The notes below the pieces were generated by a model. The model had not been told where the DNA came from. It ran no database searches and worked only from the letters and a program-made list of their open reading frames with translations. A stretch of 64,000 bases of DNA from Solirubrobacterales bacterium (GTDB lineage Bacteria > Actinomycetota > Thermoleophilia > Solirubrobacterales > 70-9), in assembly GCA_016712175.1 (NCBI GenBank), contig JADJRQ010000003.1, positions 330,487 through 394,486 of the forward strand, written 5' to 3'. Numbering within the stretch: position 1 is the stretch's first letter; every line of letters begins with the position of its first letter. Shown here piece by piece: positions 15,596 through 24,594 of the stretch. A program made the translations under genes and the position numbers.

Positions 15596-16753
15596 TTACG
15601 TTGTGTATTCGGCGTTGATGACGATGTACTCGTGAGTCAGGTCGCTGAAGTAGACGTGCGCCCTGCCGTCACCCCGGTCGAGCTTGAGCGAAAGCTCGGC
15701 CTCAGGGGCAGCACCTGCCAGGTCGGAGGCTTCGATCACGTCGGGGCCGAGGTCGCCGATGTCGGATCCGGCGAGGGCGGCACCAGCAGCCTGTGCGATC
15801 CGGCCCCAGTTCGGGTCCCGGCCGAGCAGAGCGGTCTTGACCAGGGGTGAATTGGCGATCCGGCGCGCGACCATCGCGGCTTCGTCGTCGTCAGCCGCCC
15901 CGGAAACTTCAATCCGCCCCACCCGGGTTGCACCTTCGCCGTCCCGGACCACTTCGATCGCGAGCTGGAGGAGTACGGCTTCGAGCAGACCGGCCGGAAG
16001 CGGTTTCCCGGAGAGCCCGCTGCTCTGAAGCAAGACGGTGTCGTTAGTGCTCATCTGGCCGTCGACCGTGATGCGTTCGAAGGACTCACCCACCCCTGCC
16101 CGGAGCAATGCGTCCGGATCCTCGATCAGGGCGTCGGTCTGGACAAAGCAAAGCATGGTGGCGAAGCCAGGCTCGATCATGCCGGCGCCTTTCGCCTGGG
16201 CGGATATGGTCACGCCGTCAAGGGTCACGGAGCACTGTTTGGGCCACTGGTCGGTCGTCATGATCGCGTCGGAAAAGCTCACGCCTCCATCAGCCGCAAG
16301 TGACCCAGCCAGTCCGTCAATCCCCGAAAGGACCGAATCCATATCCATCGGCACACCGATAACGCCGGTCTCGGCGACCGCCACCTGGGTCGGCTCGAAG
16401 CCAAGGGCGGAGGCGGCGCTTTCCCGCATCGCCAATGCGTCCTTGATGCCCTGCTCGCCGGTGGCAGCATTGGCGTTTCCTGAGTTGACGATGACCGCCC
16501 GGATCGAGTCCTGCTCGAGCTGATCCCGGCAAACCCGGATCGGCGCGGCGGCGGCCGCATTCTTCGTCAGGAGGATCGCTGAGACCACGTCATCCGAATC
16601 GCAGGCGACCAGACCGAGGTCGGTCCTGCCGTCGTCCTTGAGACCACAAGCCACCCCTCCCGCCCTGAACCCGGGAGCCAGGTCCTTCGGAGCGAGCTGC
16701 TCGGTTCCGGCCGGAGCGTCAACCCAGATCGATCTGAAGAAATCCGAGCTCAC
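15596..16753 (-). CDS. argJ: Bifunctional ornithine acetyltransferase / N-acetylglutamate synthase
   Basis: Transfers the acetyl group of N-acetylornithine to glutamate, recycling acetyl groups in the arginine pathway. The 385-residue precursor cleaves itself at a conserved threonine, here in KGAGMIEPGFATMLCF; the new N-terminal Thr is the nucleophile. Other conserved parts are VNSGNANAATGEQG and LLGRDPNWGRIAQA. The order argC-argJ-argB-argD makes a full cyclic acetyl pathway to ornithine. The ATG overlaps the argC stop by ATGA. Whether it also uses acetyl-CoA (bifunctional class) cannot be read from sequence. Confidence 0.95.
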   Translation of the reverse strand: MSSDFFRSIWVDAPAGTEQLAPKDLAPGFRAGGVACGLKDDGRTDLGLVACDSDDVVSAILLTKNAAAAAPIRVCRDQLEQDSIRAVIVNSGNANAATGEQGIKDALAMRESAASALGFEPTQVAVAETGVIGVPMDMDSVLSGIDGLAGSLAADGGVSFSDAIMTTDQWPKQCSVTLDGVTISAQAKGAGMIEPGFATMLCFVQTDALIEDPDALLRAGVGESFERITVDGQMSTNDTVLLQSSGLSGKPLPAGLLEAVLLQLAIEVVRDGEGATRVGRIEVSGAADDDEAAMVARRIANSPLVKTALLGRDPNWGRIAQAAGAALAGSDIGDLGPDVIEASDLAGAAPEAELSLKLDRGDGRAHVYFSDLTHEYIVINAEYTT

Positions 16754-17784
16754 TTCAGGCCCAGCCCTTCTTCAAGACCGAGGATCAGGTTCAGGTTCTG
16801 AATCGCCTGGCCGGACGCCCCCTTCCAGAGGTTGTCGATCGCTGCGAAGACGAGGATCCGGTCATCGCCGGCTACTACCTGGATGTGGCACTGGTTGGTG
16901 TCCCGCACGTCCCGCATGCCGGGAGCGGAGTCAGTCACGGTGACGAAAGGCTCGCTCGCGTACCGGTCCGAATAGAGCCGGTCGAGGTCAACCTGCTCAA
17001 GGTCGACGGAGGACTTCACGTAACAGCTGACCAGCTCACCCTGATCGACCGGAACCAGGTGCGGCACGAAGGTCAGCGACGGGATGTCGCCGGGGGCGAG
17101 TCCGTTCAGCTGTTCCAGGATCTCGGGCCGGTGACGGTGTCCGACCGTCTTGTAGGGCGATACATTCTCGGTGACCGTGATGAAAGCGGTGGACTCCCCG
17201 CCACCCCGGCCGGCGCCGGAGACGCCCGACTTGGCATCGATCACGACGTCGTCGATCAGACCGGCTTCGGCCAGAGGGGCCAGGGCCAGGATCGCCGCCG
17301 TCGGATAACAGCCGGGATTGGCGATCAACTCGGCGTCCTTGACCGCCTGCCGGTTCAACTCGGGCAGTCCGTAGACCGCACCGTCGAGCAAGTCGGGCTC
17401 GCCGTGGGGCCCGTAGAACCGTTCGTAGGTCGGCAGGTCTTCGAGCCGGAAGTCGGCGGAGAGATCGATGACAATCATTCCGAGACCACGCATCGCGGCA
17501 ACCACCGGCGCTGCCGCCCCATGGGGGTAGGCGACGATGCCGACGTCGACGTCCTCGAGGCCGGCCAGGTCGAGTTCCCCAAGTTCCAGGGGCACGTCGT
17601 ACCGCGGGTAGAGCGAGTTCAAGGCGATGCCGGTCTCGGACCGGGCAGTGATCTCGGCCAACTCGAGTTCGGGATGGTTCCAGACCAGTTGGGCAGCGAG
17701 CGCTCCGGTGTACCCGGTGGCACCGGCCACGACGACCCGCGCCTTTGCCCCTTCGAGCCCGATCGGTTGTGCCCGTTCAGCCAC
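16750..17784 (-). CDS. argC: N-acetyl-gamma-glutamyl-phosphate reductase
   Basis: NADPH-dependent reductase giving N-acetylglutamate semialdehyde. Seen are the Rossmann start RVVVAGATGYTGALAAQL, the catalytic cysteine in ELIANPGCYPTAAILAL and the C-terminal HRHRPEI block. A longer frame reaches further upstream into pheT, but the GTG at 17784 is preceded by TTGGAGGC at proper spacing and overlaps the pheT stop by only eight bases, giving a 344-residue protein of family length. It links the pheST and arg gene groups into one transcript. Confidence 0.93.
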   Translation of the reverse strand: MAERAQPIGLEGAKARVVVAGATGYTGALAAQLVWNHPELELAEITARSETGIALNSLYPRYDVPLELGELDLAGLEDVDVGIVAYPHGAAAPVVAAMRGLGMIVIDLSADFRLEDLPTYERFYGPHGEPDLLDGAVYGLPELNRQAVKDAELIANPGCYPTAAILALAPLAEAGLIDDVVIDAKSGVSGAGRGGGESTAFITVTENVSPYKTVGHRHRPEILEQLNGLAPGDIPSLTFVPHLVPVDQGELVSCYVKSSVDLEQVDLDRLYSDRYASEPFVTVTDSAPGMRDVRDTNQCHIQVVAGDDRILVFAAIDNLWKGASGQAIQNLNLILGLEEGLGLK

Positions 17785-20233
17785 GGACCTTGCCTCCAAG
17801 AGCCTCGGCGGCACCGATGATCTTCTGCCAGATCGGATCGACCTCTTCGTCGCTCAGGGTCCGGTCGTCCGCCCGGAAACGCATCCGCAAAGCGAGGCTC
17901 TTCTCTTCCGGGCCGACCTGGTCGCCCCGGTAGACGTCGAACACGGTCACCGAAACCAGCAGATCCCCCCCGGCTTCTTTCGCTGCCGCCAACACACTTG
18001 CAGCCTCGACCGAATTGGCAATGACCAGTGCGAGCTCCCGGTCGACCGGCGGGAAGCTGGTGAAGTCGCCATAGGTCTCTTCGCCGAGGGGCGAGGCCTT
18101 GAGCAGCTCGGCCAGCCTGATCTCGAAGGCGACGGTTTCCTCGAGGTCCCAGGCGGTAGCGACCGAGGGGTGAATCTGGCCGATCCAGCCGATCTCTTCG
18201 CCGTTCGCAACGACCGTTCCGGAGCGGCCAGGATGAAGGAAGGGCTGCTCGCCGGCAACAACTTCTACCTCCGTGCCCAGCCCGAGGGCGAGCCGTTCGA
18301 GCACGCCCTTGATCTGGAAGAAATCGGCCGCAGCCGGATCGTTGTCCCAGGTGGCGGGGTCGATCGTGCCGCTCGCAAGCACCGCCAGGTGCTGAGGCTC
18401 ATTGACCGGGGGCCGCTGGTCACCGGGGAAGTCCCCACCGAGGGGACCGTGACCGAAGCCGCCGGCCGGCAGGTAAACCCTTCCGGATTCGAACAGCGCG
18501 ATCCGTCCGGCCCCCCTTGAGCGGTTGCGGCCGGCCGCACCGAGCAGCGAGCCGAGCAGAGTGGTCCGCATCACCGACTGGTCTTCGGAGAGGGGGTTGG
18601 AAAGCCTGACCGCATCGGCCCTGGAATCCGGCGTCGCCAGCCGCAGGCGTTCGGTCTCACCGGGATCGGTGAAGCTCCAGCCGACGATTTCGTCGAAGCC
18701 GGCCTCCCTCATCGAATCTTCAGCCCGCCGCTGCAGGACCTGTTGGCGGCTGAGGCCACCGACCCGGCCGGAACCGGAAGGCAGCGTCGCGGGTAGACGC
18801 TTGTCGAGATCATTGACGCGGCCGACCTCTTCGACCAGGTCGATCTCTCTGGTCACGTCGTAGAACCGGTCAGCCGGAACCGTGACCAGCAGGTCATCGC
18901 CATCGGCTTCAACACCGAAGCCGAGCATTCCGAGCGCTTCGGTCTGGCTGTCGGTGTCGATCGCCAGGCCGAGGATGCGCTCGACCCTCCCGTTCCGAAG
19001 CCGGATCGGCCCCGATTCGGAAAGGGGGGCAGCCACGTCGACCATTCCGGAGGCGACAGTCGCACCGCAAAGCTCGACCATCAGGGCCGTAGCCACGATC
19101 TGGGCCCGTTCGGCGAGATCCGGATGGAGCTGTTTTTCGAACCGGGACGAAGCCTCGGACCGAAGGTTGAGGTCACGCGAGGTCCGCAGAATGTTCGGAC
19201 CGTTCCAGGTGGCCGCTTCCATCAGGACCGAGGTGGTCGTTTCCGAGACTTCGGACACAGCGCCGCCCATCACTCCTGCAATCGAGGTCGGGCCGTTCTG
19301 ATCGCAGACGAGGACGGTGTCGGTCGAAACCTCCCGCTCGACACCATCGAGGGTGGCCACCTTCTCACCGGGCTTCGCCGAACGGATCGAAAGCGCACCG
19401 GAAGGAACGAGGTCGAGGTCGAAGGCATGCATCGGCTGGCCGGTGAGCCACATCACGTAGTTGGTGATGTCGACCACGTTGTTGATCGGCCGCTGGCCGG
19501 ATGCGATCAGCCGCGCCCGCAGCCAGAGTGGCGAAGGCGCGATCTTCAGGTCGGTAAAGGCCCGGGCGGTGAAACGCGGGCAGAGATCGTGGTTCTCGAC
19601 TTCGACCGACACGAGGCTGTCGATCTCACCGCCGGCTTCGACCGACTCGCCCTCCCATGGTGCCGGGGCCAGCGCGGCTCCGGTGATCGCATGGGCTTCC
19701 CGGGCGACTCCGTAGATGCCGAAGCAGTCGGTCCGGTTCGGGGTGACTTCGAGTTCGAGTACATGCTCCGAGATCGGTACCACGTCAGCGGCCGGAGTTC
19801 CCGGAGCGGCGAGACCGTCTTCGAGAACCATGATGCCGTCCTTGCCATCGCCGAGTCCGAGCTCACTCTCCGAGCAGATCATGCCTTCGGAAGGCACGCC
19901 CCTCAGCTTGGCCTTCTTGATCTTCATGCCACCGGGCATCACCGCGCCCGGCAGGGCGACGACTACCGTCTGGCCCGCGGCAACGTTCGGCGCGCCGCAG
20001 ACGATTGTCCTCTCGCCTTCCCCGTCATCGACGGTGCAGACCCGCAGCCGGTCGGCGTCGGGGTGCTCTTCGACTGCCGTGACCAGGCCGATCACAAAAT
20101 TGTCAGCAGAAGGCGGGCCGGAAACGACGACCCTCTCGACCTCGGTGCCGGTCATCGCCAGCTTCTCGGCGAGCACATCCGGATCGAGACCCGGATCGCA
20201 GTATTCGGCCATCCAGCCGTAAGGAACCCTCAT
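17777..20233 (-). CDS. pheT: Phenylalanine--tRNA ligase beta subunit
   Basis: Large subunit (818 residues) of the heterotetrameric PheRS. In order it has an N-terminal tRNA-binding OB domain (VITGLVTAVEEHPDADRLRV region), the B3/4 editing region, B5, the degenerate catalytic-like core and a C-terminal ferredoxin-fold anticodon-binding domain opening FTSFPPVDRELALVI. The start overlaps the pheS stop by four bases. The full length is intact, with no frameshift. Confidence 0.96.
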   Translation of the reverse strand: MRVPYGWMAEYCDPGLDPDVLAEKLAMTGTEVERVVVSGPPSADNFVIGLVTAVEEHPDADRLRVCTVDDGEGERTIVCGAPNVAAGQTVVVALPGAVMPGGMKIKKAKLRGVPSEGMICSESELGLGDGKDGIMVLEDGLAAPGTPAADVVPISEHVLELEVTPNRTDCFGIYGVAREAHAITGAALAPAPWEGESVEAGGEIDSLVSVEVENHDLCPRFTARAFTDLKIAPSPLWLRARLIASGQRPINNVVDITNYVMWLTGQPMHAFDLDLVPSGALSIRSAKPGEKVATLDGVEREVSTDTVLVCDQNGPTSIAGVMGGAVSEVSETTTSVLMEAATWNGPNILRTSRDLNLRSEASSRFEKQLHPDLAERAQIVATALMVELCGATVASGMVDVAAPLSESGPIRLRNGRVERILGLAIDTDSQTEALGMLGFGVEADGDDLLVTVPADRFYDVTREIDLVEEVGRVNDLDKRLPATLPSGSGRVGGLSRQQVLQRRAEDSMREAGFDEIVGWSFTDPGETERLRLATPDSRADAVRLSNPLSEDQSVMRTTLLGSLLGAAGRNRSRGAGRIALFESGRVYLPAGGFGHGPLGGDFPGDQRPPVNEPQHLAVLASGTIDPATWDNDPAAADFFQIKGVLERLALGLGTEVEVVAGEQPFLHPGRSGTVVANGEEIGWIGQIHPSVATAWDLEETVAFEIRLAELLKASPLGEETYGDFTSFPPVDRELALVIANSVEAASVLAAAKEAGGDLLVSVTVFDVYRGDQVGPEEKSLALRMRFRADDRTLSDEEVDPIWQKIIGAAEALGGKVRG

Positions 20234-21315
20234 GAGAACTGCTCCAACAGCCGGACGTCGTTGTCGAAGAAAAGTCTCAAGTCCCCCACGCCGTGCCGCA
20301 GCATGGCGATCCGTTCGATGCCGAAGCCGAATGCGAAACCGGTGACCAGATCAGGGTCGTAGCCGGCTTCACGAACAAAACCGAAGACGTTCGGGTCAAC
20401 CATGCCGGCACCACCCAGCTCGATCCAGCCGATGCCCTTGCAGAGATTGCAGCGGTCTTCGCCTTCGACCTTGCCGGAGCCGCGGCACTTGAAGCAGGAA
20501 ACATCGAACTCGACCGAAGGCTCGGTGAACGGGAAGAAGTGGGGCCGCATCCGGATCTCGCGGTCGGGGCCGAAAATCTCCCGGAGCATTGCCAGAAGGG
20601 TGCCCTTGAGATCGGCCAGGGTGATGCCTTCGGCGACCGCGAGGCCCTCAACCTGATGGAACATCGGGCTGTGGGTGGCGTCCGAATCCCGCCGGTAGGT
20701 CTTGCCGGGGACGATCATGAAGAGCGGCGGCGGTGTGGTCTCCATCGCCCGCACCTGCATCGGCGAGGTGTGGGTCCGGAGCAGCACGTCCCGCGGCCCG
20801 GCCTCCTCGGGCGCCCCGGCACCTGACTCGATGTAGAAGGTGTCCTGGAGCATCCGGGCCGGGTGGTCTGCCGGATGGTTGAGTGCGGTGAAGTTGTAGA
20901 AGTCATGTTCGACCTCCGGGCCTTCCATCACCTGGTAGCCGAGGCCGATCATCACGTCCTCGATCAGCCGTCTGGTGCGGGTGATCGGATGGAGGTGTCC
21001 AACGGCTCTGACCGGCGAGCCGGGAAGGGTGACGTCGATCCGGTCACTGGCAAGACTGGCTTCGAGCTCGGCTCCGGCAAGGGACTCGATCCGGGACTCG
21101 ACGAGTGCTTCGAGTCCTTTCCGGACCTTGTTTGCGGCACCACCGACCGGGCCCCGTTCGGCCGGTTCGAGATCGGCGATGCCCCGGAGGATGCCGGTCA
21201 GTTCAGCCTTCCGGCCGAGAAACTTGACCCGCAGATTCTCGAGTTCGGCAGCCGAACCCGCGCCGTTCACGGCGGCGGTTCCTTCGGCCTCGATTGTTTC
21301 CAGTCGTTCCAGCAT
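20230..21315 (-). CDS. pheS: Phenylalanine--tRNA ligase alpha subunit
   Basis: Catalytic subunit (361 residues) of PheRS. N-terminal coiled coil, then class II motifs: HPITRTRRLIEDVMIGLGY, the motif 2 region with LLRTHTSPMQVRAME, and motif 3 GFGIERIAMLRHGVGDLR. The FPFTEPS substrate block is present. It carries an inserted double CxxC (CFKCRGSG...CNLCKGIGW) that may bind zinc; such an insert is seen in some bacterial PheS lineages. The start is five bases from the trmH stop. Confidence 0.96.
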   Translation of the reverse strand: MLERLETIEAEGTAAVNGAGSAAELENLRVKFLGRKAELTGILRGIADLEPAERGPVGGAANKVRKGLEALVESRIESLAGAELEASLASDRIDVTLPGSPVRAVGHLHPITRTRRLIEDVMIGLGYQVMEGPEVEHDFYNFTALNHPADHPARMLQDTFYIESGAGAPEEAGPRDVLLRTHTSPMQVRAMETTPPPLFMIVPGKTYRRDSDATHSPMFHQVEGLAVAEGITLADLKGTLLAMLREIFGPDREIRMRPHFFPFTEPSVEFDVSCFKCRGSGKVEGEDRCNLCKGIGWIELGGAGMVDPNVFGFVREAGYDPDLVTGFAFGFGIERIAMLRHGVGDLRLFFDNDVRLLEQFS

Positions 21316-21320
21316 TTCTC

Positions 21321-22034
21321 TCAGCTCGATTCTCCGGCCGGCGCCGGCGACGATATCCGCTCGCAGGCGATCGCCGCTGCGGCCGCGACGTTCAGGGATT
21401 CAGCCCGTCCTTCCCGCAGGGGGATGGTCCAGGTCTCATCGCATTGATTCAAGACCACATGCTGGATTCCTGCCCTTTCGGACCCGAGAACGATGGTCAC
21501 CGGCGCGGCGTGTCCGTTAGGCCACTCGCCACCGGATGCCAACATCGCAATCCGCGGCTTCGGGGTGACGTCGATCTTGCCCCTGAGGATCGGCTGAGTG
21601 AAGATCGACCCCATGCTCGCCCGGACCGAAATCGGGGCATACGGGTCGACGCTGCCAGGGCCGACAACCACGGTCGCGTCAAGCAACGCGTCGACCGTGC
21701 GGATGATCGTCCCCATGTTGCCCGGATCGGCCAGACCGTCGAGGAACACACAGACATCTTTTGCCTCTTCCGCCCAGACTTCAGGCCAGATGCCGATCAC
21801 TTTCGTGCCTGAAGCCAGTGTGGACACCCGGTCCAGGAGCTCCGGCTCGACCGCCTCGCCCTCGATCTCCGAGTCCGGATAGACCAGCAGGGCCTTTGGC
21901 TCATGGCCCGCAACAAGACCGGCAGCGGCCAGGTCTTCACCTTCGGTCACGAACAGGCCGAGCTTCTCCCGGTGCTTCTTCTGGCCGAGCTTCCGGACCA
22001 GTTTCAGTTTCTCGTTGTCAGGGCTGGTGATCAT
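21321..22034 (-). CDS. SpoU/TrmH-family RNA 2'-O-methyltransferase
   Basis: A 237-residue SPOUT methyltransferase. The three SpoU motifs are present: DGLADPGNMGTIIRT (motif 1, Asn and Arg), TIVLGSERAGI (motif 2) and PLREGRAESLNVAAAAAI (motif 3). An N-terminal ribosomal-protein L30-like substrate domain (residues 1-85) precedes it. It occupies the place of tsnR between rplT and pheS in other actinobacteria. Its target is most likely 23S rRNA, but tRNA cannot be excluded. Confidence 0.88.
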   Translation of the reverse strand: MITSPDNEKLKLVRKLGQKKHREKLGLFVTEGEDLAAAGLVAGHEPKALLVYPDSEIEGEAVEPELLDRVSTLASGTKVIGIWPEVWAEEAKDVCVFLDGLADPGNMGTIIRTVDALLDATVVVGPGSVDPYAPISVRASMGSIFTQPILRGKIDVTPKPRIAMLASGGEWPNGHAAPVTIVLGSERAGIQHVVLNQCDETWTIPLREGRAESLNVAAAAAIACERISSPAPAGESS

Positions 22035-22058
22035 GTTTCTCGGTCCAAAAACAAAGAA

Positions 22059-22085
22059 GGGCGACTCGCAAATGCGAAGCCGCCC
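22059..22085 (-). terminator. Terminator or attenuator hairpin after rplT
   Basis: On the minus strand a GGGCG...CGCCC stem (22059-22063 with 22081-22085, plus inner pairs) is followed by TTCTTTGTTTTT. It sits between rplT and the SpoU methyltransferase, so it may end the rpmI-rplT transcript or only reduce read-through into trmH-pheST-arg. Confidence 0.6.
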
Positions 22086-22109
22086 GAAATAAGTGAATGC
22101 CGAAGCGCG

Positions 22110-22469
22110 TTACGCGGCGGCACCCTCCCGGGCGATCTCGACAAATCGGCGAAAGTCCTCACGGTCATGGACCGCGATGTCGGCAAGCATCTTGCGGTTG
22201 ACTTCGACTCCGGCCTTGTCCAGGCCGTGGATCAGCTGCGAGTAGCTCATGCCTTCGGCACGAGCGGCAGCGTTGATGCGGGTGATCCAGAGACGACGGA
22301 AGTCACGCTTCCTGACCCGGCGGTCGCGGTAGGCGTAAGCACCCGAACGCATGACCTGTTCTTTGGCCAGCTTGTACGAAGAACTCTTGCGACCGTAATA
22401 ACCCTTGGCCTCTTCGAGAACCTTCCGGCGCTTCTTGCGTGCGTTTACTGACCGCTTGACGCGAGGCAT
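22110..22469 (-). CDS. rplT: 50S ribosomal protein L20
   Basis: A 119-residue rRNA-binding protein needed for early 50S assembly. The start is MPRVKRSVNARKKRRKVLE, followed by AKGYYGRKSSSYKLAKEQV and DFRRLWITRINAAARAEGM, all highly conserved. Its ATG overlaps the last base of the rpmI stop (TAATG), so the two are translationally coupled. In many bacteria L20 represses its own operon; no L20-binding leader structure is obvious in the 75 bases upstream of rpmI. Confidence 0.98.
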   Translation of the reverse strand: MPRVKRSVNARKKRRKVLEEAKGYYGRKSSSYKLAKEQVMRSGAYAYRDRRVRKRDFRRLWITRINAAARAEGMSYSQLIHGLDKAGVEVNRKMLADIAVHDREDFRRFVEIAREGAAA

Positions 22470-22666
22470 TATTTGCCCCCGAGCAGTCTGTTGACCCGCG
22501 GCGCATCAGCCGGCTTGATTTCGACGGGGTTACGCATATTGCGCTTGCGCTTCTGCGACTTCTTCTCCAGGATGTGGCTGGAATAAGCGCGACGCCCGCG
22601 CAACTTGCCATTGGCGGTTCTCTTGAACCGTTTCTTGGCTCCGGAATGTGTCTTCATCTTCGGCAT
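22469..22666 (-). CDS. rpmI: 50S ribosomal protein L35
   Basis: A 65-residue basic protein with the family pattern MPKMKTHSGAKKRFKRTANG and RRAYSSHILEKKSQKRKRN. First gene of the rpmI-rplT pair; the short intergenic region to the divergent wecB must hold its promoter. infC, which usually precedes rpmI, lies about 2 kb away, beyond wecB and a sigma-factor gene. Confidence 0.97.
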   Translation of the reverse strand: MPKMKTHSGAKKRFKRTANGKLRGRRAYSSHILEKKSQKRKRNMRNPVEIKPADAPRVNRLLGGK

Positions 22667-22741
22667 GCGACGGCGTATTCAATCAAACAAAGAGGGGGAG
22701 CACCCTTCCGGCGTCCATTTGCATGGATAAGGTGAGCCGCA

Positions 22742-23821
22742 ATGCGAATCATGCACGTGCTCGGCACCCGGCCGAATTTCGTAAAAATGGCCCCGCTGAT
22801 TGCGGCTCTGCGTGAACGGTTGCCTGAATCAGATCAAACGATCGTCCACACCGGACAGCACTACGACCGCATGATGTCGAAGATCTTCTTCGAACAACTT
22901 GGCGTTCCGGAGCCGGACCACATGCTGGAAATCGGATCCGGTACCCACGCCCAGCAGACCGCCCGGGTGATGGAGCGGCTCGAGCCCCTGCTGACCGGGG
23001 ACCGCCCCGATCTGGTGGTCGTGCCCGGCGACGTCAATTCGACTTTCGCCGCCGCGCTGACCGCAGTGAAGCTCGGTATCCCGGTCGCCCACCTCGAGTC
23101 CGGTCTCCGCAGCTGGGACCGCACGATGCCGGAGGAGGTCAACCGGATCCTCACCGACGCGATCGCCGACCAGCTGTATGTGACCTCCGAAGAAGCGCTC
23201 GGCAACCTCGAGCGCGAAGGCGTCCCCGCCGGGAAAGCCCATTTCGTCGGCAACACGATGATCGACAGCCTGGTCGCCCTCGAGAACCGGTTCCGGCCGC
23301 TCGAAGCCTGCCGCCAGTTCGACCTCGAGCCGGGCGGCTACCTGCTGGTCACCCTGCACCGCCCGGCGCTGGTCGACGGACCCCTGCTCTTCGAAGCGAT
23401 CGCGGCGCTGAACCTTGTCGCGGCAGACGTGCCAGTCCTGTTCCCGGTCCACCCGCGGACCAAGGCGAGGCTCGACGCCGAAGGAGCCGGCATCGCCCCC
23501 GGCCTCCACCTGGTCGACCCGGTCGGCTACCTCGAGTTCCTTTCCCTGGAATGCGATGCCATGGCGATCCTGACCGACTCCGGCGGCATCCAGGAAGAGA
23601 CGACCTACCTGGGCGTCCCCTGCTTCACCCTGCGCGACAACACCGAACGGCCAGTAACGGTCGAACTCGGGACGAACACGATGCTCGGGCTCGACCCGGC
23701 AAGAATCGCCGAGATCCCGGGGCTGATCACCGACGGCGGAACGGTCACGGCATCACCCCCGCCCCTCTGGGACGGCAAGGCGAGCGAAAGAATCGCCGAG
23801 CTGATCGCCAGCGAAGAATAA
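22742..23821 (+). CDS. wecB: UDP-N-acetylglucosamine 2-epimerase (non-hydrolysing)
   Basis: Interconverts UDP-GlcNAc and UDP-ManNAc for teichoic-acid-like or other cell-wall polymers. The 359-residue GT-B fold protein starts with HVLGTRPNFVKMAPLI (family GTRPE variant with Asn), has PEEVNRILTDAIADQLYVTS and the nucleotide block TDSGGIQEETTYLGVPC. It is read toward the sigma-factor gene and divergent from rpmI, so it interrupts the infC-rpmI arrangement. A ribosome site AAGGTGAG precedes the ATG. Confidence 0.93.
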   Translation: MRIMHVLGTRPNFVKMAPLIAALRERLPESDQTIVHTGQHYDRMMSKIFFEQLGVPEPDHMLEIGSGTHAQQTARVMERLEPLLTGDRPDLVVVPGDVNSTFAAALTAVKLGIPVAHLESGLRSWDRTMPEEVNRILTDAIADQLYVTSEEALGNLEREGVPAGKAHFVGNTMIDSLVALENRFRPLEACRQFDLEPGGYLLVTLHRPALVDGPLLFEAIAALNLVAADVPVLFPVHPRTKARLDAEGAGIAPGLHLVDPVGYLEFLSLECDAMAILTDSGGIQEETTYLGVPCFTLRDNTERPVTVELGTNTMLGLDPARIAEIPGLITDGGTVTASPPPLWDGKASERIAELIASEE

Positions 23822-23826
23822 GGAAC

Positions 23827-23878
23827 GGGTCCTGACGTCTGTCTCCACGCTTCGCGCGGAGGACAGGCGACGAGACCC
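23827..23878. terminator. Hairpin between convergent wecB and sigma-factor genes
   Basis: GGGTC (23827-23831) pairs with GACCC (23874-23878), and inside it CTGTCTCC (23839-23846) pairs with GGAGGACAG (23858-23866) with one bulge. It overlaps the last codon of the sigma-factor gene and begins six bases after the wecB stop. Probably a shared bidirectional terminator, although no U-tract is present. Confidence 0.4.
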
Positions 23879-24571
23879 TAGTAGACGCGTACGCCGACGT
23901 GCCGGCGCGCGGCCTCGGCCCAATACTGCGGTGCTGGTCGAAGTACACCGACCAGCTGTCCCAACTCGATTTCGTCGTAGTGATCACCCCGGCCCTTGCG
24001 TTCATCGGCTTCAACTTCAATTTCGAGTTTGGCCAGGCACCTGGAGATGCGACTGGCGATCGTTCCCACGGGAAGGTCGAGTGCAGCAGCGATCGCCATA
24101 TAACTCGTCCCGGGCAAAAAAACGGTCGATCACTTCGCGGCAACCACCGTGAACATGACTGAGATCCCGGCGAACCCTCATTGCTTCGTCGATTCGCGCT
24201 ACCTGCTGGTCCACCACGTGGACAGGAGGAAGGTCGGTAGGCCCGTGGCCTTCGGCCGGCGAATCGAAACAGTCAGATGAGAGTTCCCGGGTCACCCTGG
24301 CCACCCAGGACTGGACGGCCACCTCGTCCGCAAGATCCTCGAAACGGTTCCATGCACGGACGAAAACTCCATCGAAGACTTCGGCCAGGTCTTTGCCGGA
24401 CAAGTCGAATGCCTGCGAGGAAATCGCGTAGACGTACCGCGAATAGTCCCGGACGAAATCTGCCCACGCATTCTCGTCCTCCTCCTGGGGGCGATCAGGC
24501 GATTCGCTTGCGCTGTCTACTTCTCCCTTTAAAATCAAGCGATAAGTGTACCGTGAAAGCCGGTCCAACAT
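23878..24571 (-). CDS. Sigma-70 family (ECF-like) RNA polymerase sigma factor, frameshifted at an A7/T7 run
   Basis: The first frame (24017-24571) has a region-2-like segment, AWADFVRDYSRYVYAI followed by DVFDGVFVRAWNRFEDLA-type residues (FDGVFVRAWNRF is seen). The second frame (23878-24117) has the region-4 helix-turn-helix SYMAIAAALDLPVGTIASRISRCLAKL. They join at a run of seven A on the plus strand (24116-24122, seven T in the mRNA), where one extra T gives FF-LPGTSYMAIA. Target genes and any anti-sigma factor are unknown; neither is adjacent. The start is uncertain: ATG 24571 lacks a ribosome site, while AAGGGAGAA lies 40 bases downstream. A programmed slip at the T run is possible but not needed. 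Confidence 0.65.
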
Positions 24572-24594
24572 CCGGACGGTTCCGCAAAGTGCGG

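Noticed and set aside
22667..22741. L20-type autoregulatory leader before rpmI
   Set aside because: The gap is only 75 bases and shows no pseudoknot-forming sequences that I can recognise.
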